Assembly (NCBI GenBank): GCA_032119595.1
Contig: JAUMBQ010000004.1
Coordinates: 124,001-188,000 of the forward strand
Reading direction: 5' to 3'
DNA: 64,000 nucleotides
DNA from: JAGIBJ01 sp032119595
GTDB lineage: Bacteria; Actinomycetota; Thermoleophilia; Solirubrobacterales; Solirubrobacteraceae
Position 1 is the first letter of the stretch, and the number at the start of each line of letters is the position of its first letter. The notes below the pieces were generated by a model. It was not told the origin of the DNA. It made no database searches and saw only the letters and a list, made by a program, of their open reading frames with translations. A program made the translations under genes and the position numbers. Below are positions 41,820 through 50,172 of this stretch, piece after piece.

Positions 41820-42749
41820 ATGAGCTCAGATGCCACCGCGACCGCGACGGTCCCCTACGTCGACATCCTGCGGGAGTTCCACCGCGTCGAGAGCCTTTCC
41901 ACCGCCGAGCGCGTGAAGTGGAAGGACTCGATCATCGAGGAGCCCGAAGCCCTCGCCGCGATCTTCGAGAAGAGCATGAAGCAGCTCGAAGACGCCTTCG
42001 GAACCGGCCAGGTGAGCGTCGCGCTGAACAGCCGCGACACCAAGGCCGGCCCGAAGCCCCCGCCGAAGCCCGTCAAGTCGACCAAGCGCAAGCCCGCGCC
42101 GAAGACCGGCCCCAAGACGGACGCCGAGAAGGCGCACGAGATCAAGTACGCGATGTTCGAGGCTGGCGGCGTCACCGTCTCCGGCGCTCCGGCCCTCGCC
42201 GCCGACTACGCCGGCTTTGCCGTCGCCCCGCTGCGCCTCAAGGGCGAAGCCGCCTTCGAAGGCGAAGACGCGCCCGAAGGCGATCCCGGCGAGCTCTTCA
42301 CCATCGACCTGCTCCTGCAGTCCAACGACGCCGACGCCCTCCCGATCATCGGCGAGCTCAAATACGGCGACGACATCGACCCGCTCCTCGCCCTGCTCGA
42401 GGCCCTCGCGTACGTCGCGCTGCTCTCCACCCCCGCCCAGTTCAAGCGGCTGCGCAAGCACTTCGTCGTCACCGACGAAGACGGCGACACCCCCCGCTTC
42501 GACGAGCACGAAGAGCCCCGCTTCGACATCTACCTCTTCGTCGCCGGCCACCGCCGCAACGCCGCCAGCCAGCGCTCCGCCCTCTGGGACGCCGTGCCGT
42601 ACATCATCGACGCGCTCCTCGACCAGCCCGAGATCGTCAAGCACGTCCGCCGCATCGAAGGCATCAAGCTCCCCCTCGGCGGCGACGCCCACGTCCAGCT
42701 CGCCGGCAACGCCGTGTTGGGCAAGCCGGTGGTCTGGGACCAGGATTAA
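41820..42749 (+). CDS. Hypothetical protein with PD-(D/E)XK-like features
   Basis: This 309-residue cytoplasmic protein has a short N-terminal helical part, a Lys/Pro-rich linker (about 75-105: KPPPKPVKSTKRKPAPKTGP), then a mixed domain with LFTIDLLLQ followed by LPIIGELKYGDDIDPLLALL. The D...E-x-K spacing resembles a PD-(D/E)XK-type core, but no specific family is recognised, so nuclease activity is only a possibility. The C-terminal part is regular helix and strand up to the last residues. It is flanked by a terminator on each side, so it is a single-gene unit. Confidence 0.6.
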   Translation: MSSDATATATVPYVDILREFHRVESLSTAERVKWKDSIIEEPEALAAIFEKSMKQLEDAFGTGQVSVALNSRDTKAGPKPPPKPVKSTKRKPAPKTGPKTDAEKAHEIKYAMFEAGGVTVSGAPALAADYAGFAVAPLRLKGEAAFEGEDAPEGDPGELFTIDLLLQSNDADALPIIGELKYGDDIDPLLALLEALAYVALLSTPAQFKRLRKHFVVTDEDGDTPRFDEHEEPRFDIYLFVAGHRRNAASQRSALWDAVPYIIDALLDQPEIVKHVRRIEGIKLPLGGDAHVQLAGNAVLGKPVVWDQD

Positions 42750-42759
42750 TCGGACTTCT

Positions 42760-42779
42760 GCGGGGCCTTCGGGCCCCGC
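42760..42779 (+). terminator. Rho-independent-type hairpin with a UUCG loop
   Basis: GCGGGGCC (42760-42767), a TTCG loop and GGCCCCGC (42772-42779) form a very stable stem. It begins 11 nt after the stop at 42749 and is followed by a short T-containing stretch. Confidence 0.7.
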
Positions 42780-42820
42780 TTGCGTCTGCATTGCAGACAT
42801 CTGGTGAAGTGGCCGACTAG

Positions 42821-44101
42821 ATGACCGTGCGCTCGCCTCTTCTTGCTGCCCTGACCATGCTTGGGCTTGGGCTTGGGGCCGCGCCCGCGTCGGCCGCGGC
42901 GCTCCAGGGCGACCAGGAGATCGCCGCGCTCAACGGACAGCGGGCGATGAACGGCATTCCCGGCGACATCGTCGAGAACATCGACTGGAGCCTCGGCTGC
43001 GCCAAACACATGGCGTGGGTAAAGCTCAACTTCCTCGACCACGTTGAGCCCGTCGGTACCCCCGGCTACTCACCGGAGGGCGACGCGGCTGGACAGACTG
43101 CCGTGCTCACCGGCAGCGGCTCGTCGTTCTTCGCCGACGGCCGCAACGACTTTCAGCATGCGCCCATCCACCTGATGCAGATGCTCAATCCGCTGCTGAA
43201 GACCTCCGGAGCGGCCGACGGCTGCCTCGCGACGCTCCGCGACGTGGACCGCCAGTTCGCGCAGATCTCGACCTTCAGCTACCCCGGCGACGGTGGCGTC
43301 GCGCTCACGAGCGAGACCGCCTTCGAAGGCCCGTTCGTGCCAGGCGACTTCGTCGGACTGCCGATGGGGACCACCACCGGTCCGCACCTCTTCTTCTACG
43401 CCTTCAAGCCCGGAGCGAACGCCGCCTGGTTCTCGAAAGGCCAAATCACCGCCGCCACGCTCACCGGGCCCGGCGGGGCGCCCGTGCCGTTCCAGAAGGT
43501 CGACAATCACACCACGGAAGGTGGAGCCCGGAACTTGGGCATCTACCTGTCGCCGGGCGGCATCCTGATTCCGGTCTCACCGCTCACCGCGGGAGCGACC
43601 TACACCGCCTCCGTGAACTTCACCTTCGACAGCGGCGGCACGGCGTCGCGGACCTGGTCGTTCACCGCGAGCCCCACGCTGCCGCTGCCCGCCGTGCCGG
43701 CACCCAGTCGCGCGCCGCTTGGGTTCGTGCCAGCGCCCGTGCCAACCCCAACGCCTGCTCCGCCGACACCAACGCCGGTCCCAACCCCCGGCCCGGGCAC
43801 CTCAGTCGACACGAGCCCCGTCACCATCACGGAGCTCAAGCTCAAAGCGCGCTCGCTCGCGTTCAAGGCCTCGCGCGACGCGCCGCTGTGGGTCACGATC
43901 GAGCGCAAGAAGGTCACCGGCAAGGGCAAGAAGCGCCAGACGAAGTACTCCCTGAAGGACTCGCTGTCGGTCCAGGGGAAGGCAGGCGCGGTCGTCACCG
44001 TCAGCCACAAGAAGCTGGTCAAGGGCTCGTACCGCGTTACGTTCTTGCGCGGCGGAGCCAAGGGCGCCCGTCAGCTCACCAAGACCGTCACGGTGAAGTA
44101 G
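42821..44101 (+). CDS. Secreted CAP-like domain protein with Ig-like C-terminus
   Basis: This 426-residue secreted protein has a signal peptide (LLAALTMLGLGLGAAPASA). Its N-terminal domain (about 30-130) has the pattern of a CAP/SCP-type domain (EIAALNGQRAMNGIPG, AWVKLNFLDHVEP, FQHAPIHLMQMLNP). A central beta-type domain follows. A Pro/Thr-rich linker (about 293-325) then leads to a C-terminal Ig-like beta domain with KSYRVTFLRGG-type features (KGSYRVTFLRGG here). Such proteins are exported and often cell-wall associated. Partner or target unknown. Confidence 0.7.
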   Translation: MTVRSPLLAALTMLGLGLGAAPASAAALQGDQEIAALNGQRAMNGIPGDIVENIDWSLGCAKHMAWVKLNFLDHVEPVGTPGYSPEGDAAGQTAVLTGSGSSFFADGRNDFQHAPIHLMQMLNPLLKTSGAADGCLATLRDVDRQFAQISTFSYPGDGGVALTSETAFEGPFVPGDFVGLPMGTTTGPHLFFYAFKPGANAAWFSKGQITAATLTGPGGAPVPFQKVDNHTTEGGARNLGIYLSPGGILIPVSPLTAGATYTASVNFTFDSGGTASRTWSFTASPTLPLPAVPAPSRAPLGFVPAPVPTPTPAPPTPTPVPTPGPGTSVDTSPVTITELKLKARSLAFKASRDAPLWVTIERKKVTGKGKKRQTKYSLKDSLSVQGKAGAVVTVSHKKLVKGSYRVTFLRGGAKGARQLTKTVTVK

Positions 44102-44216
44102 ACCGAGCTGCTGAAGCCGTGCGTGCTGCGGCGGGAATCAGCTCCCGCCGGCCAGCCCGCGCCTGCCCGACCAGGCCGGTCGCCCCGGTCGCCAGGAAGC
44201 TGTTAGACCTTCAGGG

Positions 44217-44750
44217 GTGTCAGATGGCCCGCAGCGCAAGGTGTACACCGCCCACGAGCAGGTGATCGCCACCCTCACGCAGGCCCGTGACGCCGACCCG
44301 CGGGAGTGCCCGTTCGGGGTACTCGTGCAGGATCCGTGGGAGGACGGCGACCAGCAGTTCTTCTGGTACGCCACCCGCGCGGAGATGGAGTTCGCCCTCC
44401 TGGACGCCCACGCGTTCGTTGATTCCGAGGGGTTCGTCGAGGATCAGGACGACTGGCACGAGGCGCAGTACGACCTCGACCACGCCCTCCAGGACATCCG
44501 CGAGCTGCGCCCCCACGACGCCGAGGGCCTCGACGACCTCGTCAACGACTTCTTCTGCATCGTCTGGATCGGCCACTTCGAGGACCTCGTCGACGGCGAC
44601 GACGCCATCGCCCTCAGCATCCGCGAGGAACTCCGCTGGGGCTCCGAGGACGACAAGGACGACACCTCACCAGTCAAGGATGAGGAGCTCGACGAGTTCG
44701 TCGCCCTGCTGCGCGCCTTCGGCGCCGACGAAGACGACCGCGAAGACTGA
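44217..44750 (+). CDS. Acidic hypothetical protein
   Basis: This 177-residue acidic cytoplasmic protein (GTG start at 44217) has a mostly helical middle (LDHALQDIRELRPHDAEGLD) and a C-terminus very rich in Asp and Glu. FFWYATRAEMEFALLDAHAF marks a conserved-looking core. No family is recognised. It is convergent to a secreted protein gene 27 nt downstream; GGCCGC and GCGGCC in the gap may form a short bidirectional terminator. Confidence 0.55.
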   Translation: MSDGPQRKVYTAHEQVIATLTQARDADPRECPFGVLVQDPWEDGDQQFFWYATRAEMEFALLDAHAFVDSEGFVEDQDDWHEAQYDLDHALQDIRELRPHDAEGLDDLVNDFFCIVWIGHFEDLVDGDDAIALSIREELRWGSEDDKDDTSPVKDEELDEFVALLRAFGADEDDRED

Positions 44751-44777
44751 GCCCCGGGCCGCTCGCGGCCTGCCATG

Positions 44778-46292
44778 TCAGCGGACGCGCAGCGCGACCG
44801 TCAACGACTCGTTGGGCGACACCGACAGGGTTTCGCTGCTCCGCACTCGCGCTCGGAATTTGAACTGCCCGGCACGGCGGAAGGTGTGCTTCCAAGCGAA
44901 GCGCCCATTGCGTGTGGTCCGCAGAATGCGAACGTCCTGCCACCCGTAGGCAGACCGGACCTGTATCACGACGTCCTGCCGCGCTATCTGCGTCGACGGC
45001 GCTTTGAGCGCCCCGGAGAACGTGACCGCACGGCCGCGTGCGACGGTCTTGGTACTCGTGCGAAGCGTGACTCCGGCAAGAACGCGCACCCGAATCCGCT
45101 TTACGGTGTCGTAGTCGTCAGCGCCGCGGTGGACGGGGACGGCGATCTCCACGTCGGCCGAGCTATCGGCCGGGCGTGAGAACTGGAAACTCCCGTTTGG
45201 GTCGGTCATGAGCACCGCGACCCGCGTGCGCGGCGAGCCCTTCGTCAGTCGCGTTTCGAGCACGTGCACCTCGGCGTCAGCAAGAGGGACACCGGAGACG
45301 TCGAGGAGTCGACCTCCGATGTTCGTCGGCTTGGAGCCGAAGGTCGTCACGACCTTGCGCTTCGCGTGACCGGTGAGCTGTAGCGGAGCGGTATCGGGGC
45401 TTCGCGGCCAGTTTTCGTGCCACACGAACACGGGAGGAGTGGATACCTCGGTCTTGTTCCCGGCTCGATCCCACGCCGTCAGTGTGAGTGTCTGCGTTCC
45501 GGCGGCGAGTCGCCCGGTGTCGACGTCAGCCGAGGTCGTGCAGCCCCCCAGCGCATCCGGCATGCCACAGCCGAGCGAACGGTCCACCCAGTACGTCCCG
45601 CCGTCGCGTCCCTTTCCGGACAGCACGTAGGTACTCGCGCCGGACGCAGCATCATGAATTCTCAGGCCAAGCGACTGTCGGCCTGCCTTCGGTCCTGGGC
45701 TGAGGAGGCCTGTGGGAGAGAGCTCGACGGTCGGCGGGTTGTCGTCCGTCAACTGGACTTCGAAGCTGCTGAGGCTCAGATGGCTCGGAGCGGTAGCTGA
45801 GAAGTCGCACTGGCTGTCGCATTCGACAAGAAGCCGGCGAACGCTCGCAGGCTGGGCGTACTTGAAGTCAAGGTGCGCGGGGCCGAAGGGGCCGTGTGCG
45901 CCGCCACCCCATGAAGGCAGGAGGCCGCTGAGGTCACCGGGGGCCATGTCGGCTTGGAGTCGACCGCTTGAGTTTCCGTCGCCCGTTTTCGCCGCGATCG
46001 TTGCTGCGGCTTGGATGGCAGAAATCCGGCTGTCGGGCGCTGCGGGCGGCGAGCGAACAACGATCCCAGCGGGCGAGTTCGGGGCCACTCGGTCGCCATT
46101 GAAGCGAACCGAGAGCGTGCCGTTGGTACACGTCGGCTGGGATACCCCTGAGTAGGCCGTGACGAGGGGCGAAGGCGAAGTGCTTCCGGCGGGACAGACT
46201 TCGAGGGTGTAAGTGCCCGCGTGACTCGATGGTGGGGCGACCAGCAGTGCCAGCGCCGCCAGCAGGAGCGAAGTGGAACGAGGGGCGGGCAT
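44778..46292 (-). CDS. Secreted Ig-like repeat protein (paralogue A)
   Basis: This 504-residue secreted protein has a signal peptide (TSLLLAALALLVAPPSSHA). The mature part begins with a Cys-containing beta domain (TYTLEVCPAG, ECDSQCDFSATA). Ig-like or carboxypeptidase-regulatory-like domains follow, with a typical IGGRLLDVSGVPLADAEVHV in the middle. The protein ends with a beta domain (VTFSGALKAPS, RFAWKHTFRRAGQFKFRARV). This C-terminal pattern is common in Solirubrobacterales secreted proteins. It resembles the next gene (46377-47987), so they are probably duplicates. Role: cell-surface or secreted, unknown. Confidence 0.72.
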   Translation of the reverse strand: MPAPRSTSLLLAALALLVAPPSSHAGTYTLEVCPAGSTSPSPLVTAYSGVSQPTCTNGTLSVRFNGDRVAPNSPAGIVVRSPPAAPDSRISAIQAAATIAAKTGDGNSSGRLQADMAPGDLSGLLPSWGGGAHGPFGPAHLDFKYAQPASVRRLLVECDSQCDFSATAPSHLSLSSFEVQLTDDNPPTVELSPTGLLSPGPKAGRQSLGLRIHDAASGASTYVLSGKGRDGGTYWVDRSLGCGMPDALGGCTTSADVDTGRLAAGTQTLTLTAWDRAGNKTEVSTPPVFVWHENWPRSPDTAPLQLTGHAKRKVVTTFGSKPTNIGGRLLDVSGVPLADAEVHVLETRLTKGSPRTRVAVLMTDPNGSFQFSRPADSSADVEIAVPVHRGADDYDTVKRIRVRVLAGVTLRTSTKTVARGRAVTFSGALKAPSTQIARQDVVIQVRSAYGWQDVRILRTTRNGRFAWKHTFRRAGQFKFRARVRSSETLSVSPNESLTVALRVR

Positions 46293-46376
46293 CGCACTAC
46301 TTGATACAGGAGGAGTCGACCATGCCTTCATCCCGGGGGATGCCGGGGGAGACGGGATTCAGGCCCTACATCCGGC

Positions 46377-47987
46377 TCATCCGACCCGCAGCGCCGCTGG
46401 CGCGGAGCTGGTCTGGGGCAGGGAACCGCTCTTGAAGGTCCGCGCGCGGAAGCGGTAGCGGCCCTGGGTTCGGAAGGTGTGGGACCAGGAGAAGCGGCCG
46501 CCTGCCTTGACGGTGACGACATCGACCGACTGCCAGGTGCGGCCCCTCAGTACCTGGATGCCGATGGGGGTGCCTGGGCCGGGCTGGGGGTCGAACGTGA
46601 GCTGGCCGCTGAACACGACGCGAGCTCCGCGCTTCGCCGACGGGCTGGCGGCCCGGAGCGTGAGCTTCGGCTTGACCGTGATGGCGATGGCCCGAGTGGC
46701 CTCGAACTCAGTCCCGCCGCGATATTTGGCATAGGCGAGTTCCACGCTGGCGGAGGCCGAGGCGACGTACCGGTACTCGTATCGACCGGATGGGCTCGTC
46801 GTGAGGGTGGCGATCACGGTGCGAGGCTGGTCCGTGGAACTACCAACCGTCGACGGCGTCCGCAGGACGTCGATGGCGACGCCAGCCATTGGTTTGCGGT
46901 CGCGATTGAGCACTCGGCCGCGGAGTCGCACCGTGCTGCCGAAGGGCACCGTGAGTGAGCGCCTCGCGCCCGGCGTGCCCTTGGTCGCGCTGATCGCGGC
47001 ACGGCCAAGGCTGTCGCCGTTGGGGACCAGCACGGGCGCGAGCGGCGCTACGGGGGCCGGGACCGTGCCCGCCCCGGCGACGGTGAACTCCGGGGTGTCG
47101 ACGGTGCGCAGGAGGCCGGCCGGGTTGAAGATCCGCACGCTGACGCGCTGCGGGCCGGGCGCGAGCGTCGCGGTGTCGACTGGAACGCTCAGCGTCCGGA
47201 CCGGCGGGCATGCTTCGGCGTAATGAAAGCGGCAGTTGGCTTTAGCCAGCGTGGCGCCGACCAGCACGCCGCCGGGCGTCAGGACTTCGACGTGACTGAC
47301 CCCGGAGCCGTTGTCGGCAGCCGTGACCGACAGCGGCTGCACACCCTGGGTCGAGCCGCCGGCAAAGAGCCCAGTGGCAGGAAAGGTCGGCGCGTCGGGC
47401 GGAGAAGGGTCGTCGAGGGTGAACTTCAGGCTCTCGACCTTGAGGTCGCGCTCCGGCCGCGTCGCGAAGGTGCAGGTCGTGGCGCAGGTCGCGCCGAGCA
47501 GCACGCTGCGCGTGGGCTTCCAGTTGGCCGGCGTCGTGAAATCGGCTGGGCCAATCTGCGCGGTGCTCCCGCCTCCCCACGACGCGAGGTTCGCGGTGAT
47601 CGCGTTGGTCTCGTCGACGAACGCAAGCGACCCTGAGGACTGCGCATCGCCCGTCTTGCTGGCCAGGCTCAGGCGCGCGGTGACGCCGACGATGGTGAGG
47701 TCTGGCGTCGTCGTGGCGAGCTTGAACCGTGCGCCGGTCCGGCCCGACGCCGACGTGTTCAGCGTGTGATTGGAGAAGTCGAACTTGTAGCCAAAGCCCG
47801 GCCCGCACTGGTCCAACGGGATCGTGCCGACGGTTTCCAGCAGGGGCGAGCGGACCGGGGCCGGCGAGCTCGGCAGCTCGCTGTAGGTGCAACGGGTGAT
47901 CACGTACGGCGCGGCCACGGCCGGCGCGGGCGCAGAACCGAGCGCACCCAGCAGGATTCCGAGAGTCAGGAGACGGGACAACGACAC
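46377..47987 (-). CDS. Secreted Ig-like repeat protein (paralogue B)
   Basis: This 536-residue secreted protein (GTG start at 47987) has a signal peptide (LTLGILLGALGSAPAPAVAA). The mature part has the same order as its neighbour: a Cys-containing N-terminal domain (YVITRCTYSELPSS, ATCATTCTFATR), an Ig-like middle (VRLRGRVLNRDRKPMAGVAI) and a C-terminal beta domain (SWSHTFRTQGRYRFRARTFK). Similarity to the protein at 44778-46292 is clear in these blocks, with different linkers. Function unknown; likely a surface or secreted structural protein. Confidence 0.72.
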   Translation of the reverse strand: MSLSRLLTLGILLGALGSAPAPAVAAPYVITRCTYSELPSSPAPVRSPLLETVGTIPLDQCGPGFGYKFDFSNHTLNTSASGRTGARFKLATTTPDLTIVGVTARLSLASKTGDAQSSGSLAFVDETNAITANLASWGGGSTAQIGPADFTTPANWKPTRSVLLGATCATTCTFATRPERDLKVESLKFTLDDPSPPDAPTFPATGLFAGGSTQGVQPLSVTAADNGSGVSHVEVLTPGGVLVGATLAKANCRFHYAEACPPVRTLSVPVDTATLAPGPQRVSVRIFNPAGLLRTVDTPEFTVAGAGTVPAPVAPLAPVLVPNGDSLGRAAISATKGTPGARRSLTVPFGSTVRLRGRVLNRDRKPMAGVAIDVLRTPSTVGSSTDQPRTVIATLTTSPSGRYEYRYVASASASVELAYAKYRGGTEFEATRAIAITVKPKLTLRAASPSAKRGARVVFSGQLTFDPQPGPGTPIGIQVLRGRTWQSVDVVTVKAGGRFSWSHTFRTQGRYRFRARTFKSGSLPQTSSAPAALRVG

Positions 47988-48090
47988 GACACACTTCTTA
48001 CCGGACTGCCGCCGAATGATCTTCGGAGTCGGCGCGAGCGGGGGCGCACGTGCTCGCGCGTCGGCTCAGCTGCCGCGTGCGCGGTCGCGT

Positions 48091-50172
48091 TCACTCGCCG
48101 CGCGCGAAGGCCCGCCAGCTCGGCACGAGGCGGGAGCCAGCGACTTCGTCGCTGGCGGCGCCGAGAAAGCCGAGGGCCGTGGAGCCGTCGAGCAGCGTGA
48201 CCGGGCCGATGGCGAGGTGGGGCGGGACCTTGGCACTGAACGCGCCGAGCTGCTCGGCCGGAAGCGACCAGATCTCGACTTCTACTCCTCGGCCGCCGCC
48301 GGTGGTGACGCGCTCGATCCCAGGCCGTGGGCCGACGGGCGTGTCGAGCACGTGCAAGCGGTAGGAGCCGTCGGTGCGGGTGAGGCGCACATACTGGCCG
48401 CCGCAGGCGACCAGCTCGTGGTTCGCCGGCAGGCCCGCCATGTGCGCTCCGCCGACGGCGAGCATCAAGCGCCCGCTGGTGTCGGCTGCCATCGACGCGG
48501 CGGGATCGGCGTTCGCCGTCGCAGCCTGCGCGCCCGCGACCGCCCGCTCCCAGCGCGCGCCGATCTCCAGCAGCGCCTGCTCGCTGAACGGCAGGCCGTG
48601 GAAGCTGACGCCGAACGGAAGGCCGTCGCTGCGCGGCTGGGCCGGGATCGCGAGCACCGCGAGATCGAGCAGATTGCCGAACGTGGTGAACGTGCCGAGG
48701 CGGGCATTCACGCCGACGGGGTCCTCAGCGAGCTGCTCGTGGGTGGGATGCTCGAGCACGGTCGGGGTGAAGAGCGCGTCGATCTCGGCCAGCACGGCGT
48801 GCGTCTCCTTCGTCAGGGTCCGCAGGCGGTCCAGCGCGGTGAACGCCTCGGCGGCCGTCGGCGTGGCGCCGGCGAGCACGATGTCGCGCACGGTCGGGTC
48901 CAGGCCCGGGTCAGGCAGTCCGGGGCCGCTTGAGGCCGTCGCCACCTCGACGAAGTCGCCCACCGACGCGTACCGCTCGGCGACGAGTGCGCTGCCGTAG
49001 AGCATCGCCCCAGCCTCCAAAAACGGCGTGAGGTCGATCGGCACGAGACGCACACCGCCCGGGAAGTCGAGCGACTTGAGCAGGCGCAGCGCATGCTCCC
49101 AGGCGATCGATGCCTCCTCGTCGACCTGCGTGACCGGCAGGGAGGCGGGGATCCCGATCACCAGTCCGTCGCCGCTGAGGTGACCCGCTCGCGCGCGTGC
49201 CCGCGAGGCGCGAGTCGTGGTGGAGCCGTCCGGTGCCGAGGCGCCGCGGATCGAGATGGCCTCGTCGGTAGTGACCGACGGATCGTCGAACAGACCGGCC
49301 GGCTCGCTGGCGCCCATGACGGGCGCGTGACGCGACCACGCATCGGCGGGGTCGGGACCCTCGAGCACGCTGAGCGCGAGCGCCGCGGAGTCGACATCGG
49401 CGGTAAAGATGCTCACGACATCTTGCGAGCGGCAGGCCGGGAGCACCCCGGCGGTACTGATGAGGCCCTTGGTCGGCTTGAGGCCGACGATGCCATTGAG
49501 CGCGGCCGGCACGCGCCCCGACCCGGCGGTGTCGGTGCCGAGCGCGAGCGGCACATCGCCTCGCGCGACCGCGACCGCCGACCCCGAGCTCGACCCACCC
49601 GAGATGCGTCCCGGATGCCCGACGGCGTGCGGGGCGCCGTATGGGGAGCGGGTGCCGTTGAGGCCGGTCGCGAACTGATCGAGGTTGGTGGTCCCGATCA
49701 CGACGGCGCCGGCATCTTCGAGACGCCGCACAGCGGTCGCCGAGAGTGCGGCTAGCCCGGTGGCGAAGGTCGGGCAGGCGGCCGTGGTCGGCAGCCCTTC
49801 GACATCAATGTTGCCCTTCACCGCGACCGGCACGCCGAGGAGCGGCGCGTGCGGCCCGCCGAGTTCGGCGCGCAGCGCACTCGCCTCCAGGGCGACCTCA
49901 TCGAACCGGTCGATCCAGACCGGGTCGATCGCGTCGCCGGGACCGGCGGACGCGGGCTCCGGCGAAGCAAGGCCGCCGTCCGGCGAGGCTGGGCCAGGGA
50001 AACGCACGCTGGCCGGCACGCCGTGCGCCTGGGCGCGAGCCAAAGCAGCCAGGGCCGCCTCCGTGACGCTCTGCGCGCCCCCACGAACCCGACCCAGCGT
50101 TGCCCCGATCGGCTCGGCGGCGTGGCGAGCCTGGATCGGCTGGTTGGTCTCGATCGGTTCGCTTGTGCTCAT
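48091..50172 (-). CDS. atzF: Allophanate hydrolase
   Basis: This 693-residue enzyme hydrolyses allophanate to ammonium and carbon dioxide, the last step of guanidine or urea degradation by the carboxylase route. The N-terminal amidase-signature domain carries Lys119 (PVAVKGNIDVEG), the cis-Ser stretch GGSSSGSA (192-199) and the nucleophile Ser217 (GTDTAGSGRVPA). The C-terminal allophanate hydrolase domain (about 580-690, LMLAVGGAHMAGLPANHELV) completes the typical two-domain form. The ATG at 50172 overlaps the upstream stop by ATGA. It is the last gene of the riboswitch-controlled operon. Confidence 0.92.
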   Translation of the reverse strand: MSTSEPIETNQPIQARHAAEPIGATLGRVRGGAQSVTEAALAALARAQAHGVPASVRFPGPASPDGGLASPEPASAGPGDAIDPVWIDRFDEVALEASALRAELGGPHAPLLGVPVAVKGNIDVEGLPTTAACPTFATGLAALSATAVRRLEDAGAVVIGTTNLDQFATGLNGTRSPYGAPHAVGHPGRISGGSSSGSAVAVARGDVPLALGTDTAGSGRVPAALNGIVGLKPTKGLISTAGVLPACRSQDVVSIFTADVDSAALALSVLEGPDPADAWSRHAPVMGASEPAGLFDDPSVTTDEAISIRGASAPDGSTTTRASRARARAGHLSGDGLVIGIPASLPVTQVDEEASIAWEHALRLLKSLDFPGGVRLVPIDLTPFLEAGAMLYGSALVAERYASVGDFVEVATASSGPGLPDPGLDPTVRDIVLAGATPTAAEAFTALDRLRTLTKETHAVLAEIDALFTPTVLEHPTHEQLAEDPVGVNARLGTFTTFGNLLDLAVLAIPAQPRSDGLPFGVSFHGLPFSEQALLEIGARWERAVAGAQAATANADPAASMAADTSGRLMLAVGGAHMAGLPANHELVACGGQYVRLTRTDGSYRLHVLDTPVGPRPGIERVTTGGGRGVEVEIWSLPAEQLGAFSAKVPPHLAIGPVTLLDGSTALGFLGAASDEVAGSRLVPSWRAFARGE